From: Corallococcus sicarius
Lineage (GTDB): Bacteria > Myxococcota > Myxococcia > Myxococcales > Myxococcaceae
DNA: 37,624 bases
Direction: 5' to 3'
NCBI RefSeq assembly: GCF_003611735.1
Contig: NZ_RAWG01000068.1
Location: 1 to 37,624 of the forward strand
This document shows, one piece after another, positions 1 to 8,007 of this stretch. The position numbers were made by a program, and so were the translations under genes. The notes beneath the pieces were generated by a model. It was not told the origin of the DNA. It ran no database searches and saw nothing but the letters and a program-made list of their open reading frames with translations. The first letter of the stretch is position 1, and each line of letters begins with the position of its first letter.

Positions 1-127
1 GCGCCCGGAGATGGTGTCGTAGGTGGACGGGTCCATGGACGACACGTCGGCGTAGTGCGTGAAGCTGCCGGCGCCCGCGCCGCTGGCCCCGCCAGTGCCG
101 AAGCCCGCGCTGCCGCCGGGCCGGTTG
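1..127. repeat. Exact 127-bp direct repeat, first copy, at window edge
   Basis: Bases 1-127 are identical to 843-969 and differ from base 128 (c against t at 970) onward. The offset of 842 bp is not a multiple of three, so both copies cannot be read in the same frame of the TadG-like gene. The internal copy reads sensibly; this one gives Ala/Pro-rich sequence typical of a wrong frame. A repeat of exactly 127 bp lying at the end of a contig matches a common maximum k-mer of de Bruijn assemblers, so an assembly-graph overlap is more likely than biology. Confidence 0.9.
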
Positions 128-1673
128 CGCCCGTGGAGCTGCCGCCCCGGAAGCCCGCCGCGTCCAGCTGGCGCAGCGCGGCCGCGTGTTCGGTGAAGCC
201 CGCGGCGGACAGGCTGGCCGCGGGGCTGTCGTCGATGGTGCCCTCGGCGCTGGCGAGCGTCGCGCGCCAGAAGGGGTTGAGGAAGTTGGGAGGCTCGCGC
301 CAGCCGCCGCCGTCCCCCGCCGGGCGGGGCCGGTGGTAGTAGGCGAGCCCCGCGGACAGGGCCACCTGGTTGCGCTGCACGTCCTCGCGGCCGGTGGGCT
401 GGATGCGGCCCAGGGGGCTGGAGTTGTCGAAGTCCGTCTTCACGCCCGCGAAGTCGAACTGGAAGTAGAGGTTCCAGGGATCCGGCCGGGCGCGACGCGC
501 GGGGCCCGCGTAGTCGCGCGACACCACCGCGTACAGCTTGGGCTGGCCATAGTCGTTGCGCCCCGGGTTGCCGCCCTGGAGCAGCCCCACGTTGAAGCCC
601 ACGGAGTAGGGCCAGATGCCCGGGCACACGTTGCACGCGCCCAGCGTGTGCCGCTCGTCCACGCGGTCGGTGCCCTCGGTGCCCTGGCCCGGCGCAGGGT
701 GCGCGGAGTAGACGTGCTGGTCCTGCGGGGTCTGCTCCTCGTCGGACATCACCCAGGAGCCCTCCCCCGTCCCCGTGACGGGCTGGCCATTGACGGGGCA
801 CACGAACGTCCGCGACGCGCCGTGGTCGTGCGCCCACGAGTTGCGCCCGGAGATGGTGTCGTAGGTGGACGGGTCCATGGACGACACGTCGGCGTAGTGC
901 GTGAAGCTGCCGGCGCCCGCGCCGCTGGCCCCGCCAGTGCCGAAGCCCGCGCTGCCGCCGGGCCGGTTGTGCACCCACGTCCAGCCCAGGCTGCCCATGG
1001 TGGCGTTGAGCGTGGCGCGGCCCTGGTTGCCGCCCGTCGGCAGCACCGCGCCGGCGGTGGCCGGGACCGTGCCGGTGCGCTCCTGGGTCATCAGGTCATC
1101 GTAGCTGTCCACGCCGCCGCTGCCGCCGCTGACCTCCATCAGCGACTTCGCGGCGCCCCCGGGCAGGGCCCGCAGGTCGGAGCCCGTCGCCTGGACGATG
1201 CGGTCCGCCAGCTGCTGATCCGTCAGGACGTTGCCCAGCAGGTTGCCGTACAGCACCAGCTCCGCCCGGAACAGGTCGCCCGCGGCGCCCTGGAGGATGC
1301 GCGTCTGGGTGCCCGCGAGATCGTCCGCCGCGGAGAAGGCCGCGTCGGGGATGGCGCAGCCGTTCTCGCGGGCCACCGCGTACTGCTGGCCGCTGTAGCT
1401 GATGAGGGACTGGGTGCCGGCCATGGCCACCATGTGGGCAATCTGGGCGCGGTTCATCACCGCGATGGCGTTGAACGTGCGCGCCACCGACACGGCCTGG
1501 CTGTAGGCCGCCGCGTCCGCCGCCATCTGGATCTCCACGCGCTCCTTCGCGCGCATCCCGAAGCCCAGCGTCATCAGCACCATCAACGTGAGCAGCAGGA
1601 GCGTGAGCGAGAACAGGACCAGCGCCTGTCCCCGGCCGCGCCCGCCATGCCTCAGAAGCCGTGCAGGCTGCAT
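1..1673 (-). CDS. TadG-like Tad pilus assembly / secretion protein, 3' end lost at window edge
   Basis: The minus-strand frame is open from an ATG at 1673 to the window edge. Residues about 14-38 form one hydrophobic membrane segment (GQALVLFSLTLLLLTLMVLM), preceded by an RG-rich cytoplasmic tip. This is the usual start of the Tad/TadG family, which is anchored in the inner membrane with a long periplasmic part and works with Flp/Tad pili or related secretion. The ATG overlaps the end of the TadE-like gene by 22 bp, so the two are probably translated together. The body carries CNVC, and near its end the motif AYYHRP followed by PPNFLNPFWRATL, which suggests the true C-terminus is close. From base 127 down, the DNA is an exact copy of 843-969 read in another frame, so the last 42 codons are unreliable. 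Family membership is fairly sure; the exact role is inferred. Confidence 0.7.
   Translation of the reverse strand, partial: MQPARLLRHGGRGRGQALVLFSLTLLLLTLMVLMTLGFGMRAKERVEIQMAADAAAYSQAVSVARTFNAIAVMNRAQIAHMVAMAGTQSLISYSGQQYAVARENGCAIPDAAFSAADDLAGTQTRILQGAAGDLFRAELVLYGNLLGNVLTDQQLADRIVQATGSDLRALPGGAAKSLMEVSGGSGGVDSYDDLMTQERTGTVPATAGAVLPTGGNQGRATLNATMGSLGWTWVHNRPGGSAGFGTGGASGAGAGSFTHYADVSSMDPSTYDTISGRNSWAHDHGASRTFVCPVNGQPVTGTGEGSWVMSDEEQTPQDQHVYSAHPAPGQGTEGTDRVDERHTLGACNVCPGIWPYSVGFNVGLLQGGNPGRNDYGQPKLYAVVSRDYAGPARRARPDPWNLYFQFDFAGVKTDFDNSSPLGRIQPTGREDVQRNQVALSAGLAYYHRPRPAGDGGGWREPPNFLNPFWRATLASAEGTIDDSPAASLSAAGFTEHAAALRQLDAAGFRGGSSTGATGPAAARASALAGPAARAPAASRTTPTCRPWTRPPTTPSPG
843..969. repeat. 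Exact 127-bp direct repeat, internal copy
   Basis: This is the second copy of the repeat described at 1-127. Here it lies inside the TadG-like reading frame and encodes a Gly-rich stretch leading into SFTHYADVSSMDPSTYDTI, which fits the surrounding protein. It is therefore probably the genuine location. Confidence 0.9.
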
Positions 1674-2449
1674 CCAGCGCCTCCGTTGAAGTTGTTCGCC
1701 TTCACCGGGCTCATCATCCGCATCGCCGCGTGCACCTGGATGGGGAACAGGTAGTGGCCCTGCTCGCTCCAGCGCACCATGCGCGCACCCAGGTCACCGC
1801 CGGGCCACTCGTCGTCACCCAGCTCCACGTCGGTGTCGTTCCACCAGTCCGACTTCTTCTGAGTGGGCATGAGCGGGTTCGCGTTCGTGTAGTTCTTCAG
1901 GCGGAAGTGGGCCAGGAACATCCGGCTCATCACCCAGTCCGCGAACGGGATGCGCATGTAGTACCAGGCCACCATGCGGATCTCGAGCGTGCGCTGCTGC
2001 AGCTCCGCCGCCGAGTTCGTCGGCACGTCGAACAGCAGGTCCTCGTTGCCCGCCAGGCTGCGCACCCAGCCCACGTTGGGCGACTCGCGGACGATCTCCA
2101 CCATGGGCCCTTCCGTGAAGAGCGCGCCCTCGGTGCCGCGCACGCGCAGGTAGTTGCGCTCGCGGTCCGCGAAGGCCGCCGCCAGCTTCGGTCCCGTCGT
2201 GGTGGACGCCACCGTGGGCAGCATCGTCACCATCGCCGCGTGCGTCATCGCCTCGCAGCTGCCGTGGTTGAGGCTGCCCGCACGCACCGCGCGGTACACC
2301 GCCACCTGCGCCAGGATGCGGCCCTGCAGCAGCATGAAGAGCTGCAGCGTCCCCAGCACCAGGAACACCACCAGCGGCATGCACAACGCCGCTTCCACGG
2401 CGGCCTGTCCGGATTCGCGATGCCGCCGTTGGGGGTCGGAGGAGGCCAT
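1652..2449 (-). CDS. TadE-like pilus assembly protein
   Basis: 265-residue protein with a short charged N-terminus (QRRHRESGQAAVEAAL) followed by one membrane helix (about residues 23-45, CMPLVVFLVLGTLQLFMLLQ). This is the signature of TadE/TadF pseudopilin-like proteins, in which the GQAAVEAA segment precedes the helix. The remaining 220 residues are predicted periplasmic and have no motif I recognise. The stop overlaps the start of the TadG-like gene by 22 bp, so the two form an operon. An AGGAGG lies about 15 nt before the ATG, farther than ideal. The gene follows the rapA-like gene by 99 bp and may have its own promoter, because a strong inverted repeat lies in that gap. Confidence 0.75.
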   Translation of the reverse strand: MASSDPQRRHRESGQAAVEAALCMPLVVFLVLGTLQLFMLLQGRILAQVAVYRAVRAGSLNHGSCEAMTHAAMVTMLPTVASTTTGPKLAAAFADRERNYLRVRGTEGALFTEGPMVEIVRESPNVGWVRSLAGNEDLLFDVPTNSAAELQQRTLEIRMVAWYYMRIPFADWVMSRMFLAHFRLKNYTNANPLMPTQKKSDWWNDTDVELGDDEWPGGDLGARMVRWSEQGHYLFPIQVHAAMRMMSPVKANNFNGGAGCSLHGF

Positions 2450-2503
2450 GGGGGGTATAGGCTTCCTCCTAGATTCTTGCTGATTGGGGAATCGGTCAAA
2501 TGG

Positions 2504-2536
2504 CCGGAATGGGATGGGACGCCATTTCCATTCCGG
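2504..2536 (-). terminator. 9-bp inverted repeat after the rapA-like gene
   Basis: CCGGAATGG (2504-2512) and CCATTCCGG (2528-2536) are perfectly complementary across a 15-nt loop. The stem can extend by one wobble and one G-C pair. It begins 12 nt after the rapA-like stop codon on the minus strand and lies upstream of the TadE-like gene. No U-run follows, so it is not a classic intrinsic terminator. It could instead protect the mRNA end, or be a binding site. Confidence 0.4.
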
Positions 2537-2548
2537 TCCAACGGTTAT

Positions 2549-5500
2549 TCAACGATTCAGGCTGAATCCGCACGCCGCATCCAGCACCACGCGTGCGCCC
2601 GCGAGCGCCTCCAGCAGCCGCCCATAGTGTTGGCGCTCCGCGTCAACCTGGGACTCCACCGCCTCCGGGGGCAGGCCCTGATGGGAGAGGGAGAGGCGCA
2701 GGCGGGCCTCGGCGGCATCGCGCTCGGCCTCCAGCGCCTTCCGGGCCTTGCTCGCGCGCCGGGCCAGCTCCTCCTGGGCGGCGGCCTGGGCCACGGGGAG
2801 CGCGGCGTCCACGAAGGGGCCGAAGCCGGGGAAGGCCTGGTGCACTTCGTCACCCTTGAGGGCGCGGCCCTCCGCCTCCAGCGCGGGCAGCACGGCCGGG
2901 TCCGCCACGGGGCCCTCCGGGCCGTCCACCACGGCGACGGGCAGCAGGGTGCGTTCCATGAAGCGCGCCAGCTGGCGGCTGGGCACGCGCGCGCCCGGGG
3001 AGGTGTCCTCGGGCTCCGGGAGCTGGACGTGGAAGAGCAGCTCCAGGCCGCGCGCCGGCTTCTTCAGGCCGCGCTTCTCGATGAGGCGGAAGCCGCTGCG
3101 GCCGTAGGGCCCGTCCTTGAGGAAGCCGAACAGCGCCTCCACCAGCGGGTGGCCGGTGGCGAAGTACTCCAGTTCCTCCGCCTCCACGGCGGTGTCGCGC
3201 CAGAAGGTGCCCAGCAGCGTGCGGTCCTGCATCACGTCGATGCCGGGCAGCCCTTCGACATTGAGCGCGTGGCCGAACTGGAAGGCCACCTGGAAGGCCT
3301 CCACCTGCTCGTCGGTGTCCACGCTGATGCCCACGCGGCGCGCCAGCTCCGTGACGGTCTCCTCCAGCCGCTCGTCCAGGTCGCGCGCCACGCTCCAGAG
3401 GCCGTCCTCCAGCGGCGGGGCCTCCTCGTCGTCGTCGTCCGGTTCGGGCGCCTCCTCTCCCATGCGCTCGTGCGCGCGGGCCACCAGCTTCGCGACGGCG
3501 GGCTTGTCGAAGCTGCGCACGTCCAGCAGCGGGTCATACGCGCGCGTCACCTGCGCGCGCGCCGCCTCCACGCGCGTCTTCAGTTCGGCCGCGTACGCGA
3601 CGCGCGCCTCGCGGGGCAGCAGGGCCAGCTCCGCGATGCGGTCCTCCACCTCCTCCAGCACCGCGTCCAGGCCGCCCACCGTCTCACCGAAGACGCCCAC
3701 GGCGTCCGCCAGCAGCATCAGCACGTCCGACGCGAGCGTGCCCGCGGGGTCGAAGACGTGGATGTCCACCGGGTGCGTCTGGCCAATGCGGTCCAGGCGG
3801 CCGATCCGCTGCTCCACCGTGGAGGGGCTCCACGGCAGGTCGTAGTGCACCAGGTGGTGCGCGAACTGGAAGTTGCGGCCCTCGCCGCCCACCTCCGTGC
3901 AGAGGAGCACCTTGGGCCCCTCCGGGTCGCGGAAGCGCGCCACCTGCCGGTCGCGCTCCAAGAGCGGCAGGTCGCCGTGGTAGCCCAGCGCCTCCACGCC
4001 CTCGCGCGACAGCTCCGACTGGAGCGACTCCAGCGTGTCGCGGCTCTCCGTGAAGACGAGCACCTTCGCGCGCGGCTCCGCCTTCCACACGTCGCGCAGC
4101 ACGCCCACGAACGCGAGGAACTTCGCGTCCCGGCCGGGCAGCTTGAGGTCCGCCTCCTTCAGCGCGGGGTTCGCCCGCACGGCGCCCGCGAACGCCGCGG
4201 GGCTGGACTCCAGGCGCCGGAGCACGTTGGCCAGCGGCGCGCCTCGCAGCGTGCCCTTCGCCAGCGTGCCGAGCGCGGCGTCGCGCGCCTGCAGCTCCTC
4301 CGGCGTGGGGCTCACCGGGTGCCGGTGCAGCCTTCGCGTGGAGAAGCCGCCCACCACCGCGCGCCGGTTGCGCACCAGCCGGTCCGACAGGCTGTACGTC
4401 TCCGCCAGGTGCGCGAGCAGCGCCTGCGGCTCCTTCAACGTCTGAAGGCGCGCGTCCTCCGGGAAGCGCTTCGCCAGCGCCGCCACGGCGGCCTTCGCGC
4501 CCTTGCTGCCCTCCAGCAGCGCACGCACCGCGGCGGACAGCTCCTCCTGGCGTTGCAGCCGCTCCTCGAAGCCCTTCACCGAGGGCGCGGTGGTGGCGTC
4601 GATGAGGGTGAGCAGCCCGTGGTACTCCGCCGGGTCCAACTGCATGGGCGTGGCGGTGAGCAGCAGCAGGCCCCAGCTGTTCGCGGCCAGCCCCTGCGCG
4701 GCGGCGAAGGCCTTCTCGCCCTTCAGGTGGTGCGCCTCGTCGATGATGACCAGGTCCCAGAAGGCGTCCTCGGCCCCCACCTCCTCGCGGTGCTCGCGCG
4801 TGCGGCTGAGCAGCTCCAGGCTCGTCACCACCAGCGGGAAGCGCGCCCACGGCGACACGTCCGGGGCCTCCGTCAGCGACTGCTCGTAGCGGTCCGAATC
4901 CATCAGCGTGAAGAGCTGGTTGAACTTGTGGAACAGCTCCACCAGCCACTGCACGGTGAGGTGGCTGGGCGCCACCACCAGACACCTGCGCGCAAGGCCC
5001 ACCAGCCGCAGCGCGCTGAACACCATGCCCGCTTCAATCGTCTTGCCCAGGCCCACCTCGTCCGCCAGCACGAAGCGCGGCCGGCGCGCGGACAGCACCC
5101 GCTGCACCACGCCCACCTGGTGCGGCTTCACCATCACCCGGCTGGCCAGCAGCGCCCCCAGCGCGTCGCCCCGGCGCTCGTCGTCCAGCACCAGCGCCTG
5201 CTTGCGCAGCATGAACGCCTTCGCGTCCCCCACCCGCCCGTCGCGCAGCGTGGAGAGCAGGTCCGAGCGCGGCGCCAGCGCGCGCACCTCCGACTCCGGC
5301 AGCTCGTCCTCCTCGCCGGAGTCCTCGAAGCGCACCACGTAGCGGCGAAGGCCGCGCGCGCCGGGCTCCTCGCCCAGGATGGTGGCCTTGCGCCCCTTCG
5401 GGGTCTGGATGGGTTCGCCCTTCGGCAGCGGGTACGGCACCAGCGCCCCACCCCGGGTGGAGACCAGCACCGGCGCGTCCTCGCGGGACGGGAAGGCGAT

Positions 5501-5602
5501 GAGCGCCTTGGCGCCCTCCTCCTGGAGCGACACCAGATGCCCCACGCCCCACTCGGGCTGCGGGAGGTAGCGGACCTTCAGACCTTCGACGAGAGACGCC
5601 AT
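2549..5602 (-). CDS. rapA: RapA-like SWI2/SNF2 helicase (RNA polymerase recycling factor)
   Basis: 1017 residues; E. coli RapA has 968. RapA is an ATP-driven translocase that binds RNA polymerase and helps release it after termination. Residues 1-120 resemble the two Tudor-like N-terminal domains. The SNF2 motor follows: motif I DEVGLGKT (181-188), HLTVQWLVEL (Ia, about 214-223), motif II DEAHH (288-292), motif III TATP (316-319), then the second RecA half with VLVFTESRDTLESL, and motifs V/VI with EGRNFQF and QRIGRLDRIGQ. An acidic linker (EPDDDDEEAPP) and a C-terminal domain ending in an Ala/Glu/Arg-rich helix complete the RapA plan. The ATG at 5602 lacks a clear Shine-Dalgarno. It is divergent from the kinase at 5873. 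Other SNF2 proteins are possible, but motif I and the domain order favour RapA. Confidence 0.88.
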   Translation of the reverse strand: MASLVEGLKVRYLPQPEWGVGHLVSLQEEGAKALIAFPSREDAPVLVSTRGGALVPYPLPKGEPIQTPKGRKATILGEEPGARGLRRYVVRFEDSGEEDELPESEVRALAPRSDLLSTLRDGRVGDAKAFMLRKQALVLDDERRGDALGALLASRVMVKPHQVGVVQRVLSARRPRFVLADEVGLGKTIEAGMVFSALRLVGLARRCLVVAPSHLTVQWLVELFHKFNQLFTLMDSDRYEQSLTEAPDVSPWARFPLVVTSLELLSRTREHREEVGAEDAFWDLVIIDEAHHLKGEKAFAAAQGLAANSWGLLLLTATPMQLDPAEYHGLLTLIDATTAPSVKGFEERLQRQEELSAAVRALLEGSKGAKAAVAALAKRFPEDARLQTLKEPQALLAHLAETYSLSDRLVRNRRAVVGGFSTRRLHRHPVSPTPEELQARDAALGTLAKGTLRGAPLANVLRRLESSPAAFAGAVRANPALKEADLKLPGRDAKFLAFVGVLRDVWKAEPRAKVLVFTESRDTLESLQSELSREGVEALGYHGDLPLLERDRQVARFRDPEGPKVLLCTEVGGEGRNFQFAHHLVHYDLPWSPSTVEQRIGRLDRIGQTHPVDIHVFDPAGTLASDVLMLLADAVGVFGETVGGLDAVLEEVEDRIAELALLPREARVAYAAELKTRVEAARAQVTRAYDPLLDVRSFDKPAVAKLVARAHERMGEEAPEPDDDDEEAPPLEDGLWSVARDLDERLEETVTELARRVGISVDTDEQVEAFQVAFQFGHALNVEGLPGIDVMQDRTLLGTFWRDTAVEAEELEYFATGHPLVEALFGFLKDGPYGRSGFRLIEKRGLKKPARGLELLFHVQLPEPEDTSPGARVPSRQLARFMERTLLPVAVVDGPEGPVADPAVLPALEAEGRALKGDEVHQAFPGFGPFVDAALPVAQAAAQEELARRASKARKALEAERDAAEARLRLSLSHQGLPPEAVESQVDAERQHYGRLLEALAGARVVLDAACGFSLNR

Positions 5603-5872
5603 AGAGGAGCAACAACCGGGTGCGAAGAGGGGGGCGCTCCATAACGTCCTGGCGCCCGGAAGGCCATTTCACGGGCGCTCGGGAAGGCACACCCCCTGGC
5701 CGCCTGCTCGGGAGCACGCCCCGCACCAAAACCCGCCTAATCCGACATGTCAGCAATCCATGGGTAAAAGGGCACCCTGCCCGGGAGTGCGATGTTACTC
5801 AGCCTACTTTTTCAGTGATGCTGGCGATCCTTCTGCACAGCTGCACTCGGTGCCGTCGGGGGGGAGTGCCAC

Positions 5873-7738
5873 ATGTTGCGTCAATGGACCTTCGCACAGA
5901 GGGTGGGGGCCGGTTTGTCCGTGTGCCTGCTGGCCGGACTGTTCCTGCTCGTCACGCTGGTGGTCACGGCCCGCACCCTGGCAGTGGGCGACGTCGACTC
6001 CCTCCACCGCGCCTCTGACGTGCGCGCGCTCGTCGCGGGGCTGCTGGGCCTGGGCTGCGTGACGGCGCTGGCGATGGTGCTGCGCAACGCCCTGGGCCCC
6101 ATGCACGCCGAGCGGCTCCAGAGTGAACAGCGGTTGCACCTGTTCATGGATGGCGTGTCGGACTACGCGCTGTGCTTCCTGGAGCCGGACGGCGCGGTGT
6201 CCTGCTGGAGCACCGGCGCGGAGCGGCTCACGGGCTGGGCGGCGGCGGACATCGTGGGCCAGGGCGTGGAGGTGCTGCACGCGCCGGACGCGGTGGGCCG
6301 GGGGCAGCCGGCCTCCTACCGCGAGCGGGCCGCGCGCGAGCGGCGCCTGCAGTCCGAGGGCTGGCGGTTGCGCAAGGACGGCTCGCGCTTCTGGGCGGAG
6401 ACGCTGCTCACCGCGCTGTACGACGAGACGGGCCGGCTGCAGGGCTTCGCGGAGGTGACGCGCGACATCACCGAGCGCAGGCGCACCGAGCGCATGCAGT
6501 CGCTGCTCGCCGAGGCCGGCCGCGTCCTGCAGTCCCAGGCCGGCGCTGATTCCCTGGGCACCGCCCTCACCCGGCTGTGCGTGCCGGAGATCGCGGACGC
6601 GTGCGTGCTCTACCTCCCGGACGAGAACGGCCACGTGCACCCCGGCGCGGTGGCGTGCGCAGACACGCTCACCCAGGCGCGGCTGTGGGAACCGCTCTTG
6701 CGCACGCTCACACCGGAGGAGCCCGGCCCCGCCCGCGTCGTCCACACCGGCCGCGCGGAGCGCTTCGAGGACGTGGACCCCACCCGGCTGCCCGGCGCCG
6801 TGAGCCACAGCGCCTACGGCGAGCTGTGGCGCGCGCTGGGCGTGCGCTCCGCCCTGAGCGTGCCGCTCGTCGTGGACGGCCGCGTGCTGGGCGCGCTGTG
6901 CCTGCTGTCCACCCAGCCGCACCGCCGCTACGGCGCGGTGGATCAGGCCTTCGTGGAGGAGCTGTCCGCGCGGGCCGCGCTCGCGCTGGACAACGCCCGC
7001 CTCCTCGCGGCGACGCAGGGCGCGCTGGAGCTCATCGGCGTGGCCGCGCACGATTTGGGCAACCCGCTGAGCTCGCTCCAGCTGCGCCTGCGCCGCCTGC
7101 GCCTGCAGTGCGCCCCCGCCCACGCCCCGGACCCGCGGCTGCGCGAGGGCCTGCTGCTGGCCGAGGACGAGACGAAGCGCCTGGGCCGGCTGGTGCACAA
7201 CCTGCTGGACCTGTCGCGGCTGTCCGGCGGCCGGCTGGAGCTGGAGTCCCGGCCCATGGACCTGGCGGAGCTGGCGCACGAGGTGGTGGCCCGCCACGAG
7301 GACCAGGCCGCCGCCGCCGGCTGCGCCCTCACCGTCCACGCCCGCGGCGCCGCCCCCGGCCGGTGGGACCGCCAGCGGTTGGACCGCGTCCTCACCAACC
7401 TGGTCAGCAACGCCCTCAAGTTCGGCCGGGGCCAGCCGGTGGAGGTGTGCGTGGAGGTAGACCCTGACGCCCGCCGCGCCCGGCTCGTCGTGCGTGACCA
7501 CGGCGCCGGCATCCCCCAGGAGGACCAGTCCCGCCTCTTCGCCCGCTTCGAGCGGGTCACGACGGACAGCCGCGCCCCCGGCTTCGGCCTGGGCCTCTAC
7601 ATCGTCCGCCAGCTCGTGGAGGCCCACGGCGGCACCATCCGCGTCCACAGCCGCCCGGGAGAGGGCGCTGAGTTCATCGTCGAACTCCCGGCTACCCTGG
7701 AAGCACCGGTAGATGTGGCTTCCGCGATTCGCGCATGA
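5873..7738 (+). CDS. Membrane-anchored PAS-GAF sensor histidine kinase
   Basis: 621 residues. Two hydrophobic helices (about 11-33 and 47-66) anchor it with almost no periplasmic loop, so it probably senses within or beneath the membrane. A PAS domain (about 85-205) ends in the usual DITERRR. A GAF domain (about 215-380) follows. In the kinase core the phospho-acceptor is His393 in AAHDLGNPLSS, the N box is LTNLVSNALKFG, G1 is DHGAGIP, the F box is LFARFERV and G2 is GFGLGLYIV. The H box has HDLGNP instead of the common HELRTP, as in several myxobacterial kinases. A GGGGAG ribosome site lies 7 nt before the ATG. No receiver is adjacent; the cytochrome/FIST/hybrid-kinase cluster begins 269 bp downstream, and shared signalling with it is inference only. 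Confidence 0.9.
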   Translation: MLRQWTFAQRVGAGLSVCLLAGLFLLVTLVVTARTLAVGDVDSLHRASDVRALVAGLLGLGCVTALAMVLRNALGPMHAERLQSEQRLHLFMDGVSDYALCFLEPDGAVSCWSTGAERLTGWAAADIVGQGVEVLHAPDAVGRGQPASYRERAARERRLQSEGWRLRKDGSRFWAETLLTALYDETGRLQGFAEVTRDITERRRTERMQSLLAEAGRVLQSQAGADSLGTALTRLCVPEIADACVLYLPDENGHVHPGAVACADTLTQARLWEPLLRTLTPEEPGPARVVHTGRAERFEDVDPTRLPGAVSHSAYGELWRALGVRSALSVPLVVDGRVLGALCLLSTQPHRRYGAVDQAFVEELSARAALALDNARLLAATQGALELIGVAAHDLGNPLSSLQLRLRRLRLQCAPAHAPDPRLREGLLLAEDETKRLGRLVHNLLDLSRLSGGRLELESRPMDLAELAHEVVARHEDQAAAAGCALTVHARGAAPGRWDRQRLDRVLTNLVSNALKFGRGQPVEVCVEVDPDARRARLVVRDHGAGIPQEDQSRLFARFERVTTDSRAPGFGLGLYIVRQLVEAHGGTIRVHSRPGEGAEFIVELPATLEAPVDVASAIRA

Positions 7739-7826
7739 CCCTCCCGGGTGGGTTGCGCCCCAGGCACCCCTCCCATCCAGTCTCAAACACTCGGGATTCG
7801 CCTCTGAGCGGAAAAATTCTCAGAAG

Positions 7827-7856
7827 TTGAACCCTGCGGTGGATTACGGATATTCT
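7827..7856 (+). promoter_or_regulatory. Candidate sigma-70-type promoter of the cytochrome gene
   Basis: TTGAAC (7827-7832) and TATTCT (7851-7856) are separated by 18 bp in a locally AT-rich part of the 269-bp gap. Transcription would start near 7863 and give a leader of about 145 nt. This is a consensus-matching guess. Confidence 0.35.
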
Positions 7857-7879
7857 TCGTACGGCTAAAACTACTTGCT

Positions 7880-7895
7880 CCCGGTAAAAACCGGG
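7880..7895 (+). other. Hairpin in the 5' leader of the cytochrome gene
   Basis: CCCGGT, AAAA, ACCGGG form a perfect 6-bp stem with a four-A loop, about 20 nt into the predicted leader. It is not followed by a T-run, so it is not an intrinsic terminator. It may stabilise the leader or be part of a larger fold. Confidence 0.4.
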
Positions 7896-8007
7896 TTCGA
7901 GTCGGCCCTGCCCCTACCGTCCCCCCAGACGTAAGGGCATCAAGGGTCCCCTGGCCGCGACACTTCTACTGGAAGCGTCCGCTATCACGCGTACGAGGAG
8001 TACCCCC

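Noticed and set aside
1661-5644. Plus-strand open frame of 1327 codons opposite the rapA-like and TadE-like genes
   Set aside because: It mirrors the codon pattern of the real minus-strand genes, is rich in His, Arg, Gln and Ala, and has no domain. High GC leaves antisense frames open.
7891-7905. GGGTTCGAGTC, resembling the T arm of a tRNA
   Set aside because: The flanking bases do not form the T stem, and no acceptor, D or anticodon arm can be built around it.
7739-8007. Cyclic-dinucleotide (GEMM-type) riboswitch before the cytochrome gene
   Set aside because: The conserved core with ACGCAAAGC is not present; only a hairpin and a CTAAA are seen, which is not enough.
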